Shown piece by piece: positions 51,338 to 59,698 of a DNA stretch of 64,000 bases; the first letter of the stretch is position 1; every line of letters starts with the position of its first letter. The notes beneath the pieces are model-generated. The model worked only from the letters and a program-made list of their open reading frames with translations. It searched no databases and was not told the DNA's origin. The position numbers and the translations under genes are program-made. The stretch comes from JARRQJ01 sp963761035 (GTDB taxonomy: Bacteria; Pseudomonadota; Gammaproteobacteria; DRLM01), in NCBI GenBank assembly GCA_963761035.1, contig CAVXFH010000002.1, forward strand, positions 2,542,001-2,606,000. Reading direction: 5' to 3'.

Positions 51338-53101
51338 TCACGACCAGCTTATATGCGGTACCACCAGTTCGGGCATTGGTTTCCCTATAAAATATCCTTG
51401 AGCATAATCGGCGCCATATAGTACCAGTAAATCTAACACCGCTTTATTTTCGACAAACTCTGCTATGATCTCCTTGCTCAGAGTTTTTGCGATTTCAATC
51501 ATGGATTTTACCAAAGTTTGGTCTACGGGATCGTTGATCAAATTAGTAATAAATGCACCATCTATCTTCAGGTAGTCTACAGGAAATTCCTTGATGTAAT
51601 TAAAAGAGCTGAAACCTGTGCCAAAGTCATCAAGAGCAAAGCGGCATCCCAGTTGCCGGATGTTCATGATCATTTCGCGGGTTTGCGAGTAGTTTGCTAT
51701 TGCCGCGGTTTCTGTAATTTCGAAAACGATTTTTTCCGGTCTAACTCCGGTCTTTTCCAGTTTTTCCTTCAGTAACGGCAGCAGCGCGGTGTCCTGGAAG
51801 GCATGGCTAGAAAGATTTATACCGAATGAAGTGCCTTTATGCTTATCCGGTAGTCCATGCAGGATATCAATGGCATGATTGACTACCCATAAGTCGATAT
51901 CATGGATCAATCCCATTTTTTCCGCGACGGGAATGAAGTTGTTTGGCGGTATCAATTGACCGTCGTCGCCTACCATGCGAATCAAAGCTTCGTAGTGGGT
52001 GACTAGCTTGCTTTTGAGGCCCAGGACGGGTTGAAATACCAGTTTGAATTTATTATTGATCAACGCATCGCGAATGAGAGGAACCCAGTGGACGGCGCTG
52101 CGCAAGGTTAACATTTCGGTATCTTCTTTGCTGAAGAGGTGCACTAAATTTCGCCCGTGGGTTTTGGCGACATAGCAGGCTTGATCGGCTTGCGCCAACA
52201 CCTCACTGGAGCTGGCAGGCTCTCCGGGTTTGATCGTAGCCACGCCGATGCTGGCGCCGATATGGTATGAATTGTTGTTGGTGGAAAACTGGAATTGGTC
52301 CATGATATGGCGCAGTTTCTCTGCGATTTCCAAGGCCTTTGCTTCGGCAATGTCTTCAAGCAGCACGGTGTATTCATCGGAGCTGATTCTGGCCAATAAT
52401 CCCGCCGTACCAATCTCGTGACGAAGTACATTGGCTACCTCGACCAATAATCGATCTCCGGCCGAATGTCCTTCGGCATCATTGATTACCTTGAAATGAT
52501 CGAGGTCGATATAGAGCAGAGCGCTCAAACGACCTTTTGTCCGAGCGCGTAGTACCACCACTTCGAGCTGTTGTTCCAAGCGCCGACGATTGCACAAGCC
52601 GGTGAGGTCGTCGTGGTTAACTAGATGTTGCAGGCGTGCCTCGATGATGCGACGTTCCGAAAGCTCTGTTTCCAGTTCTTTTTCGCGGGTTTTACGCAAA
52701 TCGCGCTCTTTCTTTAGAGAAAGCGCAGAGATGATTCTCGGCATGAGATCGACACGGCGTATTGGTTTGAACAGGATGTCAACCGCACCGGCATCGAAAC
52801 TTTCGCGTGATATCTTTTCCTGCCACGTAGCATTGGCCGTAATCATGATGACAGGAATATTTGACCATTCATCATGATTATGTAATATGCGGCAGAGTTC
52901 GTAACCATCCATGCCCGGCATCATGATATCCAGGAGCACGGCATCGATAGTGCTGGCATTATCGCTGACCTGCTGACGAAGACACTCCAGGGCTGATTTA
53001 CCCGAATTTGCTGTATGGAGATTGGTAAAGCCGCTGCGCGTCAACATAGTCTTTATCAAATCGACGTTATCAACGACGTCGTCGACGATAAGAATGGACA
53101 T
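51338..53101 (-). CDS. Receiver-GGDEF-EAL response regulator, likely c-di-GMP phosphodiesterase
   Basis: 587 residues from ATG 53101; a start at 53200 would add 33 non-conserved residues and has an AAAAGG site 12 bases away, so it stays possible. Receiver domain (1-125) with phospho-Asp58. The GGDEF-type domain (about 165-325) has Ser-Ser-Asp-Glu-Tyr in place of GGDEF, so cyclase activity is unlikely. The EAL domain (about 335-585) has Glu-Ala-Leu-Ile-Arg, Asn in Gly-Ile-Asn-Leu-Ser, Glu-Ile-Thr-Glu, Asp-Asp-Phe-Gly-Thr-Gly, Lys-Ile-Asp-Gly and the final Gln-Gly-Tyr, all catalytic residues of active phosphodiesterases. A sigma-28 promoter lies upstream. It probably lowers c-di-GMP once the flagellum is built. 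Confidence 0.9.
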   Translation of the reverse strand: MSILIVDDVVDNVDLIKTMLTRSGFTNLHTANSGKSALECLRQQVSDNASTIDAVLLDIMMPGMDGYELCRILHNHDEWSNIPVIMITANATWQEKISRESFDAGAVDILFKPIRRVDLMPRIISALSLKKERDLRKTREKELETELSERRIIEARLQHLVNHDDLTGLCNRRRLEQQLEVVVLRARTKGRLSALLYIDLDHFKVINDAEGHSAGDRLLVEVANVLRHEIGTAGLLARISSDEYTVLLEDIAEAKALEIAEKLRHIMDQFQFSTNNNSYHIGASIGVATIKPGEPASSSEVLAQADQACYVAKTHGRNLVHLFSKEDTEMLTLRSAVHWVPLIRDALINNKFKLVFQPVLGLKSKLVTHYEALIRMVGDDGQLIPPNNFIPVAEKMGLIHDIDLWVVNHAIDILHGLPDKHKGTSFGINLSSHAFQDTALLPLLKEKLEKTGVRPEKIVFEITETAAIANYSQTREMIMNIRQLGCRFALDDFGTGFSSFNYIKEFPVDYLKIDGAFITNLINDPVDQTLVKSMIEIAKTLSKEIIAEFVENKAVLDLLVLYGADYAQGYFIGKPMPELVVPHISWS

Positions 53102-53305
53102 TTTGCGTAACTCATCGAAGTGTAAAGCCCCTGAGTTAGGCAAAGGTCCGCTATATGCTAAATGATGTCGAGAGCTTTCTTTTTCGGGAATTGGGGCCAT
53201 ACGCGACCGCTACCTTTTAAGATCCGTGTGTCCCTTCGGGTTTCCGCTCTTAATGCACACCTACCAGTTGATTATTCTTTACTCAAGGATCGGCGGTACA
53301 GAAAC

Positions 53306-53332
53306 GTATCGGCCCAGCGGTGGACTACTTTA
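53306..53332 (-). promoter_or_regulatory. Sigma-28 (FliA) promoter of the GGDEF-EAL regulator
   Basis: TAAA-N15-GCCGATAC on the minus strand, identical in its fixed bases and spacing to the flgM promoter. It lies in the 166-base gap after the FhlB gene, about 106 bases before the longest possible start (53200) and 205 before 53101. Confidence 0.85.
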
Positions 53333-53366
53333 GATAGCAGTGAAATTTCGAGCAGAGATTGCGCCG

Positions 53367-53648
53367 CTAGCGATACTCGGGAGGTAATTTACCACTTAAA
53401 GAGTATGTAAAAGCAATAACTTGAGCCACAGCGCGATAAAGTATTTCCGGGATTTCATCTCCTAGTTCCAATTCGGACAGCAGGGCGATAAGCTCCGAGT
53501 CTTCGTGGAGAGGTATCTTGTGCTCCAAGGCGATTGCCATAATCTGGCGGGCCAATTCTCCGGCGCCCGTAGCAAGCACGGTAGGCGCACGCTTCCCGTC
53601 ATAGTGGAGAGCGACCGCGCGCGGCGATAAATGCGATTTCGTTTTCAT
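53367..53648 (-). CDS. FhlB-like protein (free-standing FlhB C-terminal domain)
   Basis: 93 residues from ATG 53648, which overlaps the end of the FliK-like gene by 4 bases. The sequence opens with Ala-Val-Ala-Leu-His-Tyr-Asp-Gly, aligning with the residues just after the Asn-Pro-Thr-His cleavage site of FlhB (Tyr-Ala-Val-Ala-Leu-Lys-Tyr-Asp). It continues through Ile-Pro-Leu-His-Glu-Asp and the final helix. It is therefore a pre-cleaved mimic of FlhB-CC. Such proteins (FhlB) can act in the export-specificity switch. Pairing with a FliK-like protein supports this. Confidence 0.88.
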   Translation of the reverse strand: MKTKSHLSPRAVALHYDGKRAPTVLATGAGELARQIMAIALEHKIPLHEDSELIALLSELELGDEIPEILYRAVAQVIAFTYSLSGKLPPEYR

Positions 53649-54688
53649 ACAGTGATATCCAATAAACCTTTGGGCATGCGATCCGTTGTGGAAAAAGGTG
53701 GATGGCCATGATGGCATTGGATATCCTTCACCTCCAACCCCACCCGTTGCAGGGCTTGATGCAAGTATGACAAGTGTTCATTGACCAGATCGGCGGTTGG
53801 TTTCGATTCGGCCCAGAACGTCGCGGAGATGCCTTGATTGCTGAGGGCGATCTTAGCATGGAGTGGCCCTAAAGTTCGGAGATTGAGACTTAGCCATGTG
53901 TACCAGTTCTTATCAGCGATGTCCGCGGCCTGAGTGGTGTCTTTCTCGATGCGGAGTTGCAAGACGTCGACTTGGTCGCCATGCCGGATAGGAAGTTCCC
54001 CCGCCCACGCCACAGGCGCATTTTCCTGGATCAAGGCGGAAAGCTGATGCAATTGAATGCGAGCCAACGCCGCGCCGACATGGCGGGTGAGATCCGCGGT
54101 ATTGTCGGTTTCGTTGTGTACTAACTCATCAAGCAAGCGCAGTAAATTGGCCTTAATGTCTCTATTTAGCGAGGCGGTTTGGGCGTTGGAGCCGAGTTGG
54201 CTCTCAAGAAACTGCCCCGATTCTATTAAAGACTGTTTAAATTTGTCGTCACCTATGATGGTTTGGTCGCTGGGCAATTGTTGAAAAAGTTGTTTCAGTA
54301 AGGCGGTTACCGCGGGAGGCAGACCGAGGTTCGAATCAAGGATTTCGGAAAATCGTGCAAAGGCCAGCTGGAGGGGAATCTGTTGCGGCAACATTGTGCG
54401 CAGTGATGCCATCACCGGGTCCGCCTGGGGCGGATTCGGTATGATGCGCAATACGATCTGTTTGCCGGTTTGTACAACTTCCAAGGACAGTTGTTGACCT
54501 ACGGAGACTTCCAGTGAGCTGTGAGCTTCGAGTACGGCTGTGCCAATCTTCAATGCCAATCTATCCTGGGCTATCTGAGACACCACTATGGCATCCATGC
54601 GTTGTCCCAATTGCCACTGGGGCATGATGGCGGGAGAACTAGCAAACGTGAACGTCGATGAAAGCTGAGCGGGTCGAACAGTATCCAT
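53645..54688 (-). CDS. Second FliK-like hook-length/switch protein
   Basis: 347 residues from ATG 54688 (the TTG 54736 frame has no site). The first ~240 residues are Gln/Leu/Ser-rich with an early SH3-like stretch (Val-Ser-Gln-Ile-Ala-Gln-Asp-Arg-Leu-Ala-Leu-Lys). The C-terminal ~95 residues resemble a FliK C-terminal domain (Leu-Gly-Pro-Leu-His-Ala-Lys-Ile-Ala-Leu and Leu-Val-Asn-Glu-His-Leu-Ser-Tyr-Leu). It is coupled to the FhlB gene. FliK-like/FhlB pairs separate from the main fliK occur in other gammaproteobacteria; their exact role is not settled. A weak ribosome-binding site precedes the ATG. Confidence 0.8.
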   Translation of the reverse strand: MDTVRPAQLSSTFTFASSPAIMPQWQLGQRMDAIVVSQIAQDRLALKIGTAVLEAHSSLEVSVGQQLSLEVVQTGKQIVLRIIPNPPQADPVMASLRTMLPQQIPLQLAFARFSEILDSNLGLPPAVTALLKQLFQQLPSDQTIIGDDKFKQSLIESGQFLESQLGSNAQTASLNRDIKANLLRLLDELVHNETDNTADLTRHVGAALARIQLHQLSALIQENAPVAWAGELPIRHGDQVDVLQLRIEKDTTQAADIADKNWYTWLSLNLRTLGPLHAKIALSNQGISATFWAESKPTADLVNEHLSYLHQALQRVGLEVKDIQCHHGHPPFSTTDRMPKGLLDITV

Positions 54689-54804
54689 AAAATGCCGATC
54701 GGTTCTTTTATGGCGCAGGAACGAAGTATAACTCAATATAATAATGAATATTATATAGCCGATGATTATTTGACGCTGCGCTGGGGGTTGGTTAGATTAA
54801 TCTC

Positions 54805-55707
54805 ATGACTGGGTCGAACACTTGGTATATCCGTCGCCGCGGGGAGGTTAAAGGACCTTTCCCCGCCGGCTTGGTCAGTCGTTACATCTTGTTGGGGCGA
54901 TTGCAAATGGCGGACGAGGTGAGTGATAACGGCCAGGATTGGCTGATTGTCAAGGATGCACCCGAGTTGATTCCGAAAGTTATGCAAGAGGACATCGGCG
55001 ACCCCCTTACCCAGGAACGGCTGCAGGCGGCACGTCGCTGGGCCGATGAAAGAGATCGCAAGCGGCGCGGCGAAGTAGGTGACTCTGAGCAGCGGCAGGA
55101 GTACCGCCGAAGCGGGGATCGACGGGAAGCGGAGGAACCGGAGACGGTGGAGCATCGTTTGAGTCGCCTCGGTCGCGAAAAGGAAATTTTTGCCGAATCA
55201 CGGAATCGCTGGACCATGATGGCCATTGCTGGAGCAGTGGCGGTGGCGGCAGGTATTTTTATCTTATTTTATACGCCGCCGCCGCTATCCTTGGCAACTG
55301 ATTGTCAGAGTAGCGCCGCCCCTCGCGTCAACTGGAACAACTGCGTCATGGATGGGGTGCGCTTGGATGAGAGCGACTTATCGGGTGCGTCGCTCTATAG
55401 CGTCAGCCTCACCGGGGCAAGTCTGCGCCACAGCACACTTAAGGGTAGCAACCTTTCCTATGCCGGACTCAGTATCAGCAACCTGGAAGGGGCAGACCTG
55501 AGACAGGCGACCCTGATCGGGGCCAACCTGCGCCGGGCAAAGTTAGCCCATGCCTTGTTGGATGACGCTAATCTTTCCTATGCGGATTTGACCGGCGCGG
55601 ATTTGACCGGCGCCAGTTTGCACAATGCCAAGTTGGGCAATGTCATATGGACTGACGGCAGACGTTGTCTACCTCAATCCGTTGGGTCTTGCCAGACCGC
55701 GCAATAA
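54805..55707 (+). CDS. GYF-like plus pentapeptide-repeat membrane protein
   Basis: 300 residues. Residues 5-55 form a GYF_2/DUF4339-like domain (Trp-Tyr-Ile-Arg-Arg-Arg-Gly-Glu-Val-Lys-Gly-Pro-Phe). A highly charged linker follows at 60-130, then a single transmembrane helix at 137-156, then a pentapeptide-repeat helix at about 180-280 with repeated Ala-(Asp/Asn)-Leu-x-x. The repeats would be periplasmic and the GYF part cytoplasmic. Function unknown. The gene is convergent with amrA (27-base gap) and neighbours the AmmeMemoRadiSam genes. The start has no strong site; the upstream region is shared with the divergent FliK-like gene. Confidence 0.8.
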   Translation: MTGSNTWYIRRRGEVKGPFPAGLVSRYILLGRLQMADEVSDNGQDWLIVKDAPELIPKVMQEDIGDPLTQERLQAARRWADERDRKRRGEVGDSEQRQEYRRSGDRREAEEPETVEHRLSRLGREKEIFAESRNRWTMMAIAGAVAVAAGIFILFYTPPPLSLATDCQSSAAPRVNWNNCVMDGVRLDESDLSGASLYSVSLTGASLRHSTLKGSNLSYAGLSISNLEGADLRQATLIGANLRRAKLAHALLDDANLSYADLTGADLTGASLHNAKLGNVIWTDGRRCLPQSVGSCQTAQ

Positions 55708-55734
55708 TAGCAACGTACGCGGTTTTTGCGACGA

Positions 55735-56316
55735 TTATCGAGCGGTGCTGATAATTTCGGTGTAGTAGCGGCAAACCTTCAATTCCTGAGACCAATGATC
55801 GGGGTGTAGACCGGCTTTCAGCTTCAGCTGGCGAAGAAATGCCTGCGGTTCGGGCAGACTCTCCCATACCGCGGGTAAAAAAGTGCCTCGACGATGGCCA
55901 TCTTCCAAGATAAGGCCATCGAAACCCGGACGAAGTTGGTCGACGAGGTCTGCTTCGGATGCGAAGCGCATAGGTTGCGGTGCGGAGAGTACCGAGATGT
56001 GTATTTGCAGCGCATGCAGCTCCGCCGCCGTCACTGGGGGAAAGCGAGGATCGCGGAAGGCCGCCGCAAAGGCATTTTCGCGCACATCCTCGACCAACGG
56101 ACGGATAGCTTCCAAGGTACCGATGCAACCGCGCAACACATCGGAGATCTTGAGGGTAACGAAGGAGGCACGAATTGCCTGAAGAGTGCCGGAGAGATAA
56201 GTCCTATGCAATGGCGTCAAAGCGTCAGAGCGCAAGCCATCACTGATGGATTTGAAAGCGATATCCAACAGATCGCGGCGTTCATGCGCATTAAAAGGGG
56301 AGACCGATTCCGTCAC
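55735..56316 (-). CDS. amrA: AmmeMemoRadiSam system protein A (AMMECR1 domain)
   Basis: 193 residues, the family length. The signature Leu-Arg-Gly-Cys-Ile-Gly-Thr (61-67, Cys64) is present, as are Asp-Pro-Arg-Phe-Pro-Pro-Val and the C-terminal Gly-Thr-Phe-Leu-Pro-Ala-Val-Trp. AMMECR1-domain proteins are universal but of undefined activity. In bacteria they are repeatedly encoded with a MEMO-like protein and a radical SAM enzyme. Here it lies 11 bases after the MEMO gene on the same strand, with the radical SAM gene divergent next door. Confidence 0.93.
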   Translation of the reverse strand: MTESVSPFNAHERRDLLDIAFKSISDGLRSDALTPLHRTYLSGTLQAIRASFVTLKISDVLRGCIGTLEAIRPLVEDVRENAFAAAFRDPRFPPVTAAELHALQIHISVLSAPQPMRFASEADLVDQLRPGFDGLILEDGHRRGTFLPAVWESLPEPQAFLRQLKLKAGLHPDHWSQELKVCRYYTEIISTAR

Positions 56317-56327
56317 AAGATGTGTCC

Positions 56328-57113
56328 TTAATTAAAGATATACGCGCCATAACCCACTACCTTATCGCGGGACCCCGCGGTGTCGCCAGAATTGCGCAAG
56401 TCGATAAGTTCGGCATGCATACCGCGGAGGCGGGCCGCGGTCAGTAGACCGAGGATGGGATTACGGCCGCAGGCCTGTTCGTAATGAATATCTTGGGGCC
56501 GAAGCCCAATGATTGCGGCCGAAGTGGTGCGATCCAAATTTTGCGCCGCGGCATAGTCGTGATAATGGCTGAGGTCCGAACTCACGATAATCAGCGTTTC
56601 CCGGCCGCCCCAGAGTATTTCCAATACTTCATAAACTTCTTCCGCCGTAGCATCGCCGACCACCAAGGGTACTAGCTTAAAATCGTCCAAGGCCGTCTGC
56701 AGAAATGGGAGGTGCACTTCCAGAGAATGTTCCCAACGGTGGGCCTCGTCCGACAGGCGAACTTGAGGAAGATGTGTGATGCGATCTTGCGCCGCACTAT
56801 CGATAGGGATCTGGCCCAACGGCGTGGTAAAGGACTCTGCGCTGCTGATGGCGAGACCGCTTAAGGCAACGCGGTGTGAAGGACCAAGTAAAACGACGCG
56901 AGTAATGTAATCCCTGCCGTTAGCCACACGGGCATAGGCGCTGGCCGCGATGGGACCGGAGTATATATATCCGGCATGCGGGGCTATTATAGCCTTGGGT
57001 GCAGGCTGATCGGTACGGCTGGCGGCAAAATAATCGTTCAGCATCGTTAACAATTCAAGGCGATCCCTCGGGTAGAAGGTCCCTGCTACTGCCGGTGAAC
57101 GGATCGCAGGCAT
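56328..57113 (-). CDS. amrB: AmmeMemoRadiSam system protein B (MEMO1 family)
   Basis: 261 residues. Starts Met-Pro-Ala-Ile-Arg-Ser-Pro-Ala-Val-Ala-Gly-Thr-Phe-Tyr-Pro, the MEMO hallmark. Conserved His46 (Ala-Pro-His-Ala-Gly-Tyr), His80 (Gly-Pro-Ser-His) and Cys215 (Ala-Cys-Gly-Arg-Asn-Pro) correspond to the metal-site His/His/Cys of human MEMO1. The fold resembles extradiol dioxygenases. The bacterial function is not established. It is first of the amrB-amrA pair, divergent from the radical SAM gene. Confidence 0.94.
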   Translation of the reverse strand: MPAIRSPAVAGTFYPRDRLELLTMLNDYFAASRTDQPAPKAIIAPHAGYIYSGPIAASAYARVANGRDYITRVVLLGPSHRVALSGLAISSAESFTTPLGQIPIDSAAQDRITHLPQVRLSDEAHRWEHSLEVHLPFLQTALDDFKLVPLVVGDATAEEVYEVLEILWGGRETLIIVSSDLSHYHDYAAAQNLDRTTSAAIIGLRPQDIHYEQACGRNPILGLLTAARLRGMHAELIDLRNSGDTAGSRDKVVGYGAYIFN

Positions 57114-57258
57114 ACTCGTAACCCTTCTTCAATGGCATCTAGCTATAAGATAAGGGCGAAAGTTCCAGACATCAACCCACACGGCCTTTTGATTTTCGAT
57201 TGGACTATAATGGCCAATAAGACGTCGCAGTATGTGGAACTTGTGGAGTATAAAAAAT

Positions 57259-58362
57259 ATGGCAACGGCGATAACGACGGTCCCAACCCAATATTGGCAT
57301 CGCCTGGATGACGATCGTATCCAATGCGATGTTTGCCCCCGATTCTGCAAATTGCATGAAGGGCAGCAGGGGCTGTGCTACGTGCGGGCGAGGCAGCAGA
57401 ACCAGATCGTTCTCACCAGCTACGGCCGCTCTAGCGGTTATTGCATCGACCCCATTGAAAAAAAACCGCTCTATCATTTTCTGCCCGGGACACCCGTGTT
57501 ATCGTTTGGCACCGCAGGTTGCAACCTGGCATGCAAGTTCTGCCAGAATTGGGACATGAGCAAGGCGCGGGAGAGGGATGTCCTCAGCGACGCGGCGCCG
57601 CCGGCCTTGATCGCCCGCGCCGCTCAAGAATTGGGCTGCCGCAGCGTTGCCTATACCTACAACGACCCTATCATATTTCTCGAGTATGCCATCGACGTGG
57701 CCAAGGCTTGCCGCGCGCTTGGCATCAAATCGGTGGCGGTCACCGCCGGGTACATCACCGAGCTGCCTCGGGCGGAATTTTTCGGTTACATGGACGCCGC
57801 CAATGTGGATCTCAAGGCCTTCAGCGAGCGCTTCTATCACAAGGTCTGCGGAGGTCATCTCCAGCCGGTGTTGGAGACCCTGCTGTATCTCAAGCATCAC
57901 ACCGACGTATGGCTGGAAATTACTACCCTGCTGATACCCGGTGAGAACGACGGTGAAACGGAACTGGAAGAAATGGCGCAGTGGGTGGTGGACAATCTGG
58001 GCCCGGAGGTTCCCTGGCACTTCAGCGCCTTCCACCCCGACTGGAAGATGCTGGATAAGGCGCCGACGCCCTTGCCGACCTTGATCAAGGCGCGGGAGAT
58101 CGCCATCAAGCACGGGGTGCGTTATGCCTATACCGGCAATGTACATTACGGCAACGGTGACAGCACCTACTGTCCACATTGCCGCAACAAGGTCATTGGC
58201 CGCGATTGGTATGTAATGACTGATTGGCAACTGACGGACAGCGGCAATTGTCGGTTTTGCGGCAGCGCCATCCCCGGCGTATTCGACGGGCCGGCGGGGA
58301 ATTGGGGGGCGCAACGGCAACCTGTGCGACTTAAAGACTTTGTGTCCGCGGATGCCTGCTAA
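57259..58362 (+). CDS. amrS: AmmeMemoRadiSam system radical SAM enzyme
   Basis: 367 residues from ATG 57259; the frame to 57232 lacks a site. The radical SAM cluster motif CX3CX2C is Cys88-Cys92-Cys95. Four further cysteines (23, 26, 30, 40) precede it, and two C-terminal Cys-x-x-Cys pairs (Cys-Pro-His-Cys, Cys-Arg-Phe-Cys) could bind zinc or a second cluster. Similar to pyruvate-formate-lyase-activating-type enzymes; the substrate is unknown. It is divergent from amrB-amrA by 145 bases. A hairpin terminator follows. Confidence 0.94.
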   Translation: MATAITTVPTQYWHRLDDDRIQCDVCPRFCKLHEGQQGLCYVRARQQNQIVLTSYGRSSGYCIDPIEKKPLYHFLPGTPVLSFGTAGCNLACKFCQNWDMSKARERDVLSDAAPPALIARAAQELGCRSVAYTYNDPIIFLEYAIDVAKACRALGIKSVAVTAGYITELPRAEFFGYMDAANVDLKAFSERFYHKVCGGHLQPVLETLLYLKHHTDVWLEITTLLIPGENDGETELEEMAQWVVDNLGPEVPWHFSAFHPDWKMLDKAPTPLPTLIKAREIAIKHGVRYAYTGNVHYGNGDSTYCPHCRNKVIGRDWYVMTDWQLTDSGNCRFCGSAIPGVFDGPAGNWGAQRQPVRLKDFVSADAC

Positions 58363-58374
58363 ATTCGAAGCGAC

Positions 58375-58397
58375 ATAGCCGAATAATTCTCGGCTAT
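58375..58397 (+). terminator. Hairpin after amrS
   Basis: ATAGCCGA, a 7-base loop, TCGGCTAT followed by TTCGGTGTCTTT, 12 bases after the stop. Plausible weak intrinsic terminator. Confidence 0.55.
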
Positions 58398-58524
58398 TTC
58401 GGTGTCTTTCCGGCATGCTATGAAAACCCGCTGTCCGAGCTTGTGTTTAGCAGACGCTCAATTTGCCTGACAAATAGGCGAGGCGCATAGCCTAAATTAC
58501 ACTGTCTTAAGATCCAGAGGGATC

Positions 58525-59394
58525 ATGATGGAAAATTCAATAAATATCCGAGCAGAGCTTGAAAGGCTGGAAATATTTCCGGCCATGCCTGAATTGGCCC
58601 ATAAGATAGTGGCATTAGGTTCTCATCCTGATGTGAATGATCTGGTAGCTATCGTCGAGATCGACCCCGGGCTCGCGTCGCAGATAGTCCGTCAAGCCAC
58701 TTCCCCATTCTTTGGATATCGTGGCAAGGTCGACTCCCTGCGCGATGCCATTACTCGGGTATTGGGCGTCGACAGAGCTATGTATCTTGCTTATGGCGTC
58801 GCCACGGGTAAAGCCCTGCGCAGCCCCGCCGATGGCCCGGTGGGACGCAAGACGGTATGGGTACATTCTGCCTACAGCGCTGCATTGATGGAATCATTGG
58901 CGGGTTGTCTGCCCAAGGCCGCGGGCATAGCGCCGGGTATCTGTTATCTCTGCGGCTTGATGCACAATATCGGTTTCCTATTATTGGGGCATCTTTTCCC
59001 AGCCGAACTCCATGCATTGAATAAGGCTGTCCTCGACAATCCCCGGACTCCAATCATCGATTTGGAGCAGAGTTTGTATATGTCGAATCATGCCGAGATG
59101 GGGATGTGGCTGATGAAGAAATGGAATATGCCGGCGGAAGTGGCGACTGCTGTACACATGCATCATGATGCGAATTATCGCGGTCAATATGCGGCCTATG
59201 CCAATCTTGCCTTGATAGCCGATCGCGTTTTGCAACGGCTCGACATGGGAGACGGGGGTAGCGGAGACTTGCCCATCGTTTTGCTCAACACACTCGGTTT
59301 GCAGGAAGCTGACGTACTAGGGGCCTTGCAAAATCTACTTGATGCCCGCAGCGATCTCGATAGCTTGGCTACCCACCTGGCCGGGACCGCATAA
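58525..59394 (+). CDS. HDOD-domain protein
   Basis: 289 residues occupied almost wholly by one HDOD domain (about 12-210): Phe-Pro-Ala-Met-Pro-Glu-Leu-Ala at the start, Ile-Val-Glu-Ile-Asp-Pro-Gly-Leu-Ala-Ser-Gln-Ile-Val, Leu-Cys-Gly-Leu-Met-His-Asn-Ile-Gly-Phe, and a final Val-His-Met-His-His-Asp. HDOD domains are metal-less HD relatives that act as signalling scaffolds, often in c-di-GMP, stress or motility circuits. GAGGGATC lies before the ATG (58525, or 58528). It has no clear operon partner, being separated by a hairpin from amrS and convergent with the CPXCG gene. Confidence 0.88.
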   Translation: MMENSINIRAELERLEIFPAMPELAHKIVALGSHPDVNDLVAIVEIDPGLASQIVRQATSPFFGYRGKVDSLRDAITRVLGVDRAMYLAYGVATGKALRSPADGPVGRKTVWVHSAYSAALMESLAGCLPKAAGIAPGICYLCGLMHNIGFLLLGHLFPAELHALNKAVLDNPRTPIIDLEQSLYMSNHAEMGMWLMKKWNMPAEVATAVHMHHDANYRGQYAAYANLALIADRVLQRLDMGDGGSGDLPIVLLNTLGLQEADVLGALQNLLDARSDLDSLATHLAGTA

Positions 59395-59449
59395 GCAAGC
59401 CGCAAGAGATTCTTATACTGGAAGTAGCAGGTACGGGAAGTAACAAGTC

Positions 59450-59698
59450 TTAATCGTCTTCGCGCCGTGTTCTTATACCGAGTAAACTGCCGTCAGCGTC
59501 TATCTCGATCTGAAGCAGGATGGGACGGCAACAAACCTCACAGTCCTCATAATAGGACTGATTGCCCGCCGAGGCGTCCACTAGCGAAATAAAGGATTCC
59601 CCGCAATAGGGACATGACACCCATCTGTCATATTGAAGTTGCGCGCTTCCCGCCAAGAATGCCTTTCGCGATTTGGCGCGGAGTTGTTTGTCGTCCAT
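59450..59698 (-). CDS. CPXCG-motif cysteine-rich protein
   Basis: 82 residues from ATG 59698, preceded by GGGGAGATGG; the longer frame to 59917 is not supported. Two metal-binding pairs, Cys-Pro-Tyr-Cys-Gly and Cys-Glu-Val-Cys-Cys-Arg-Pro, frame a Tyr-Tyr-Glu-Asp core, which is the pattern of the small CPXCG zinc-ribbon family. An N-terminal Lys/Arg helix of 20-25 residues precedes it. Family function unknown. It is convergent with the HDOD gene and divergent from mrcB. Confidence 0.85.
   Translation of the reverse strand: MDDKQLRAKSRKAFLAGSAQLQYDRWVSCPYCGESFISLVDASAGNQSYYEDCEVCCRPILLQIEIDADGSLLGIRTRREDD

Noticed and set aside
54739..54765. Weak sigma-28-like TAAT-N15-GCCGATGA before the GYF/pentapeptide gene
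   Set aside because: Mismatches in both elements within very A+T-rich DNA, where chance matches are likely.
55894..56331. 145-codon plus-strand frame opposite amrA
   Set aside because: Shadow of the AMMECR1-domain gene with no recognisable protein features.
57499..58416. 305-codon minus-strand frame opposite amrS
   Set aside because: Long frames opposite G+C-rich genes are expected. It has no ribosome-binding site or family resemblance, while the plus strand encodes a clear radical SAM enzyme.
58471..58497. Sigma-28-like CAAA-N15-GCCTAAAT before the HDOD gene
   Set aside because: Only about five of eight -10 positions fit; not enough beside the near-perfect flgM, fliC and EAL-regulator sites.
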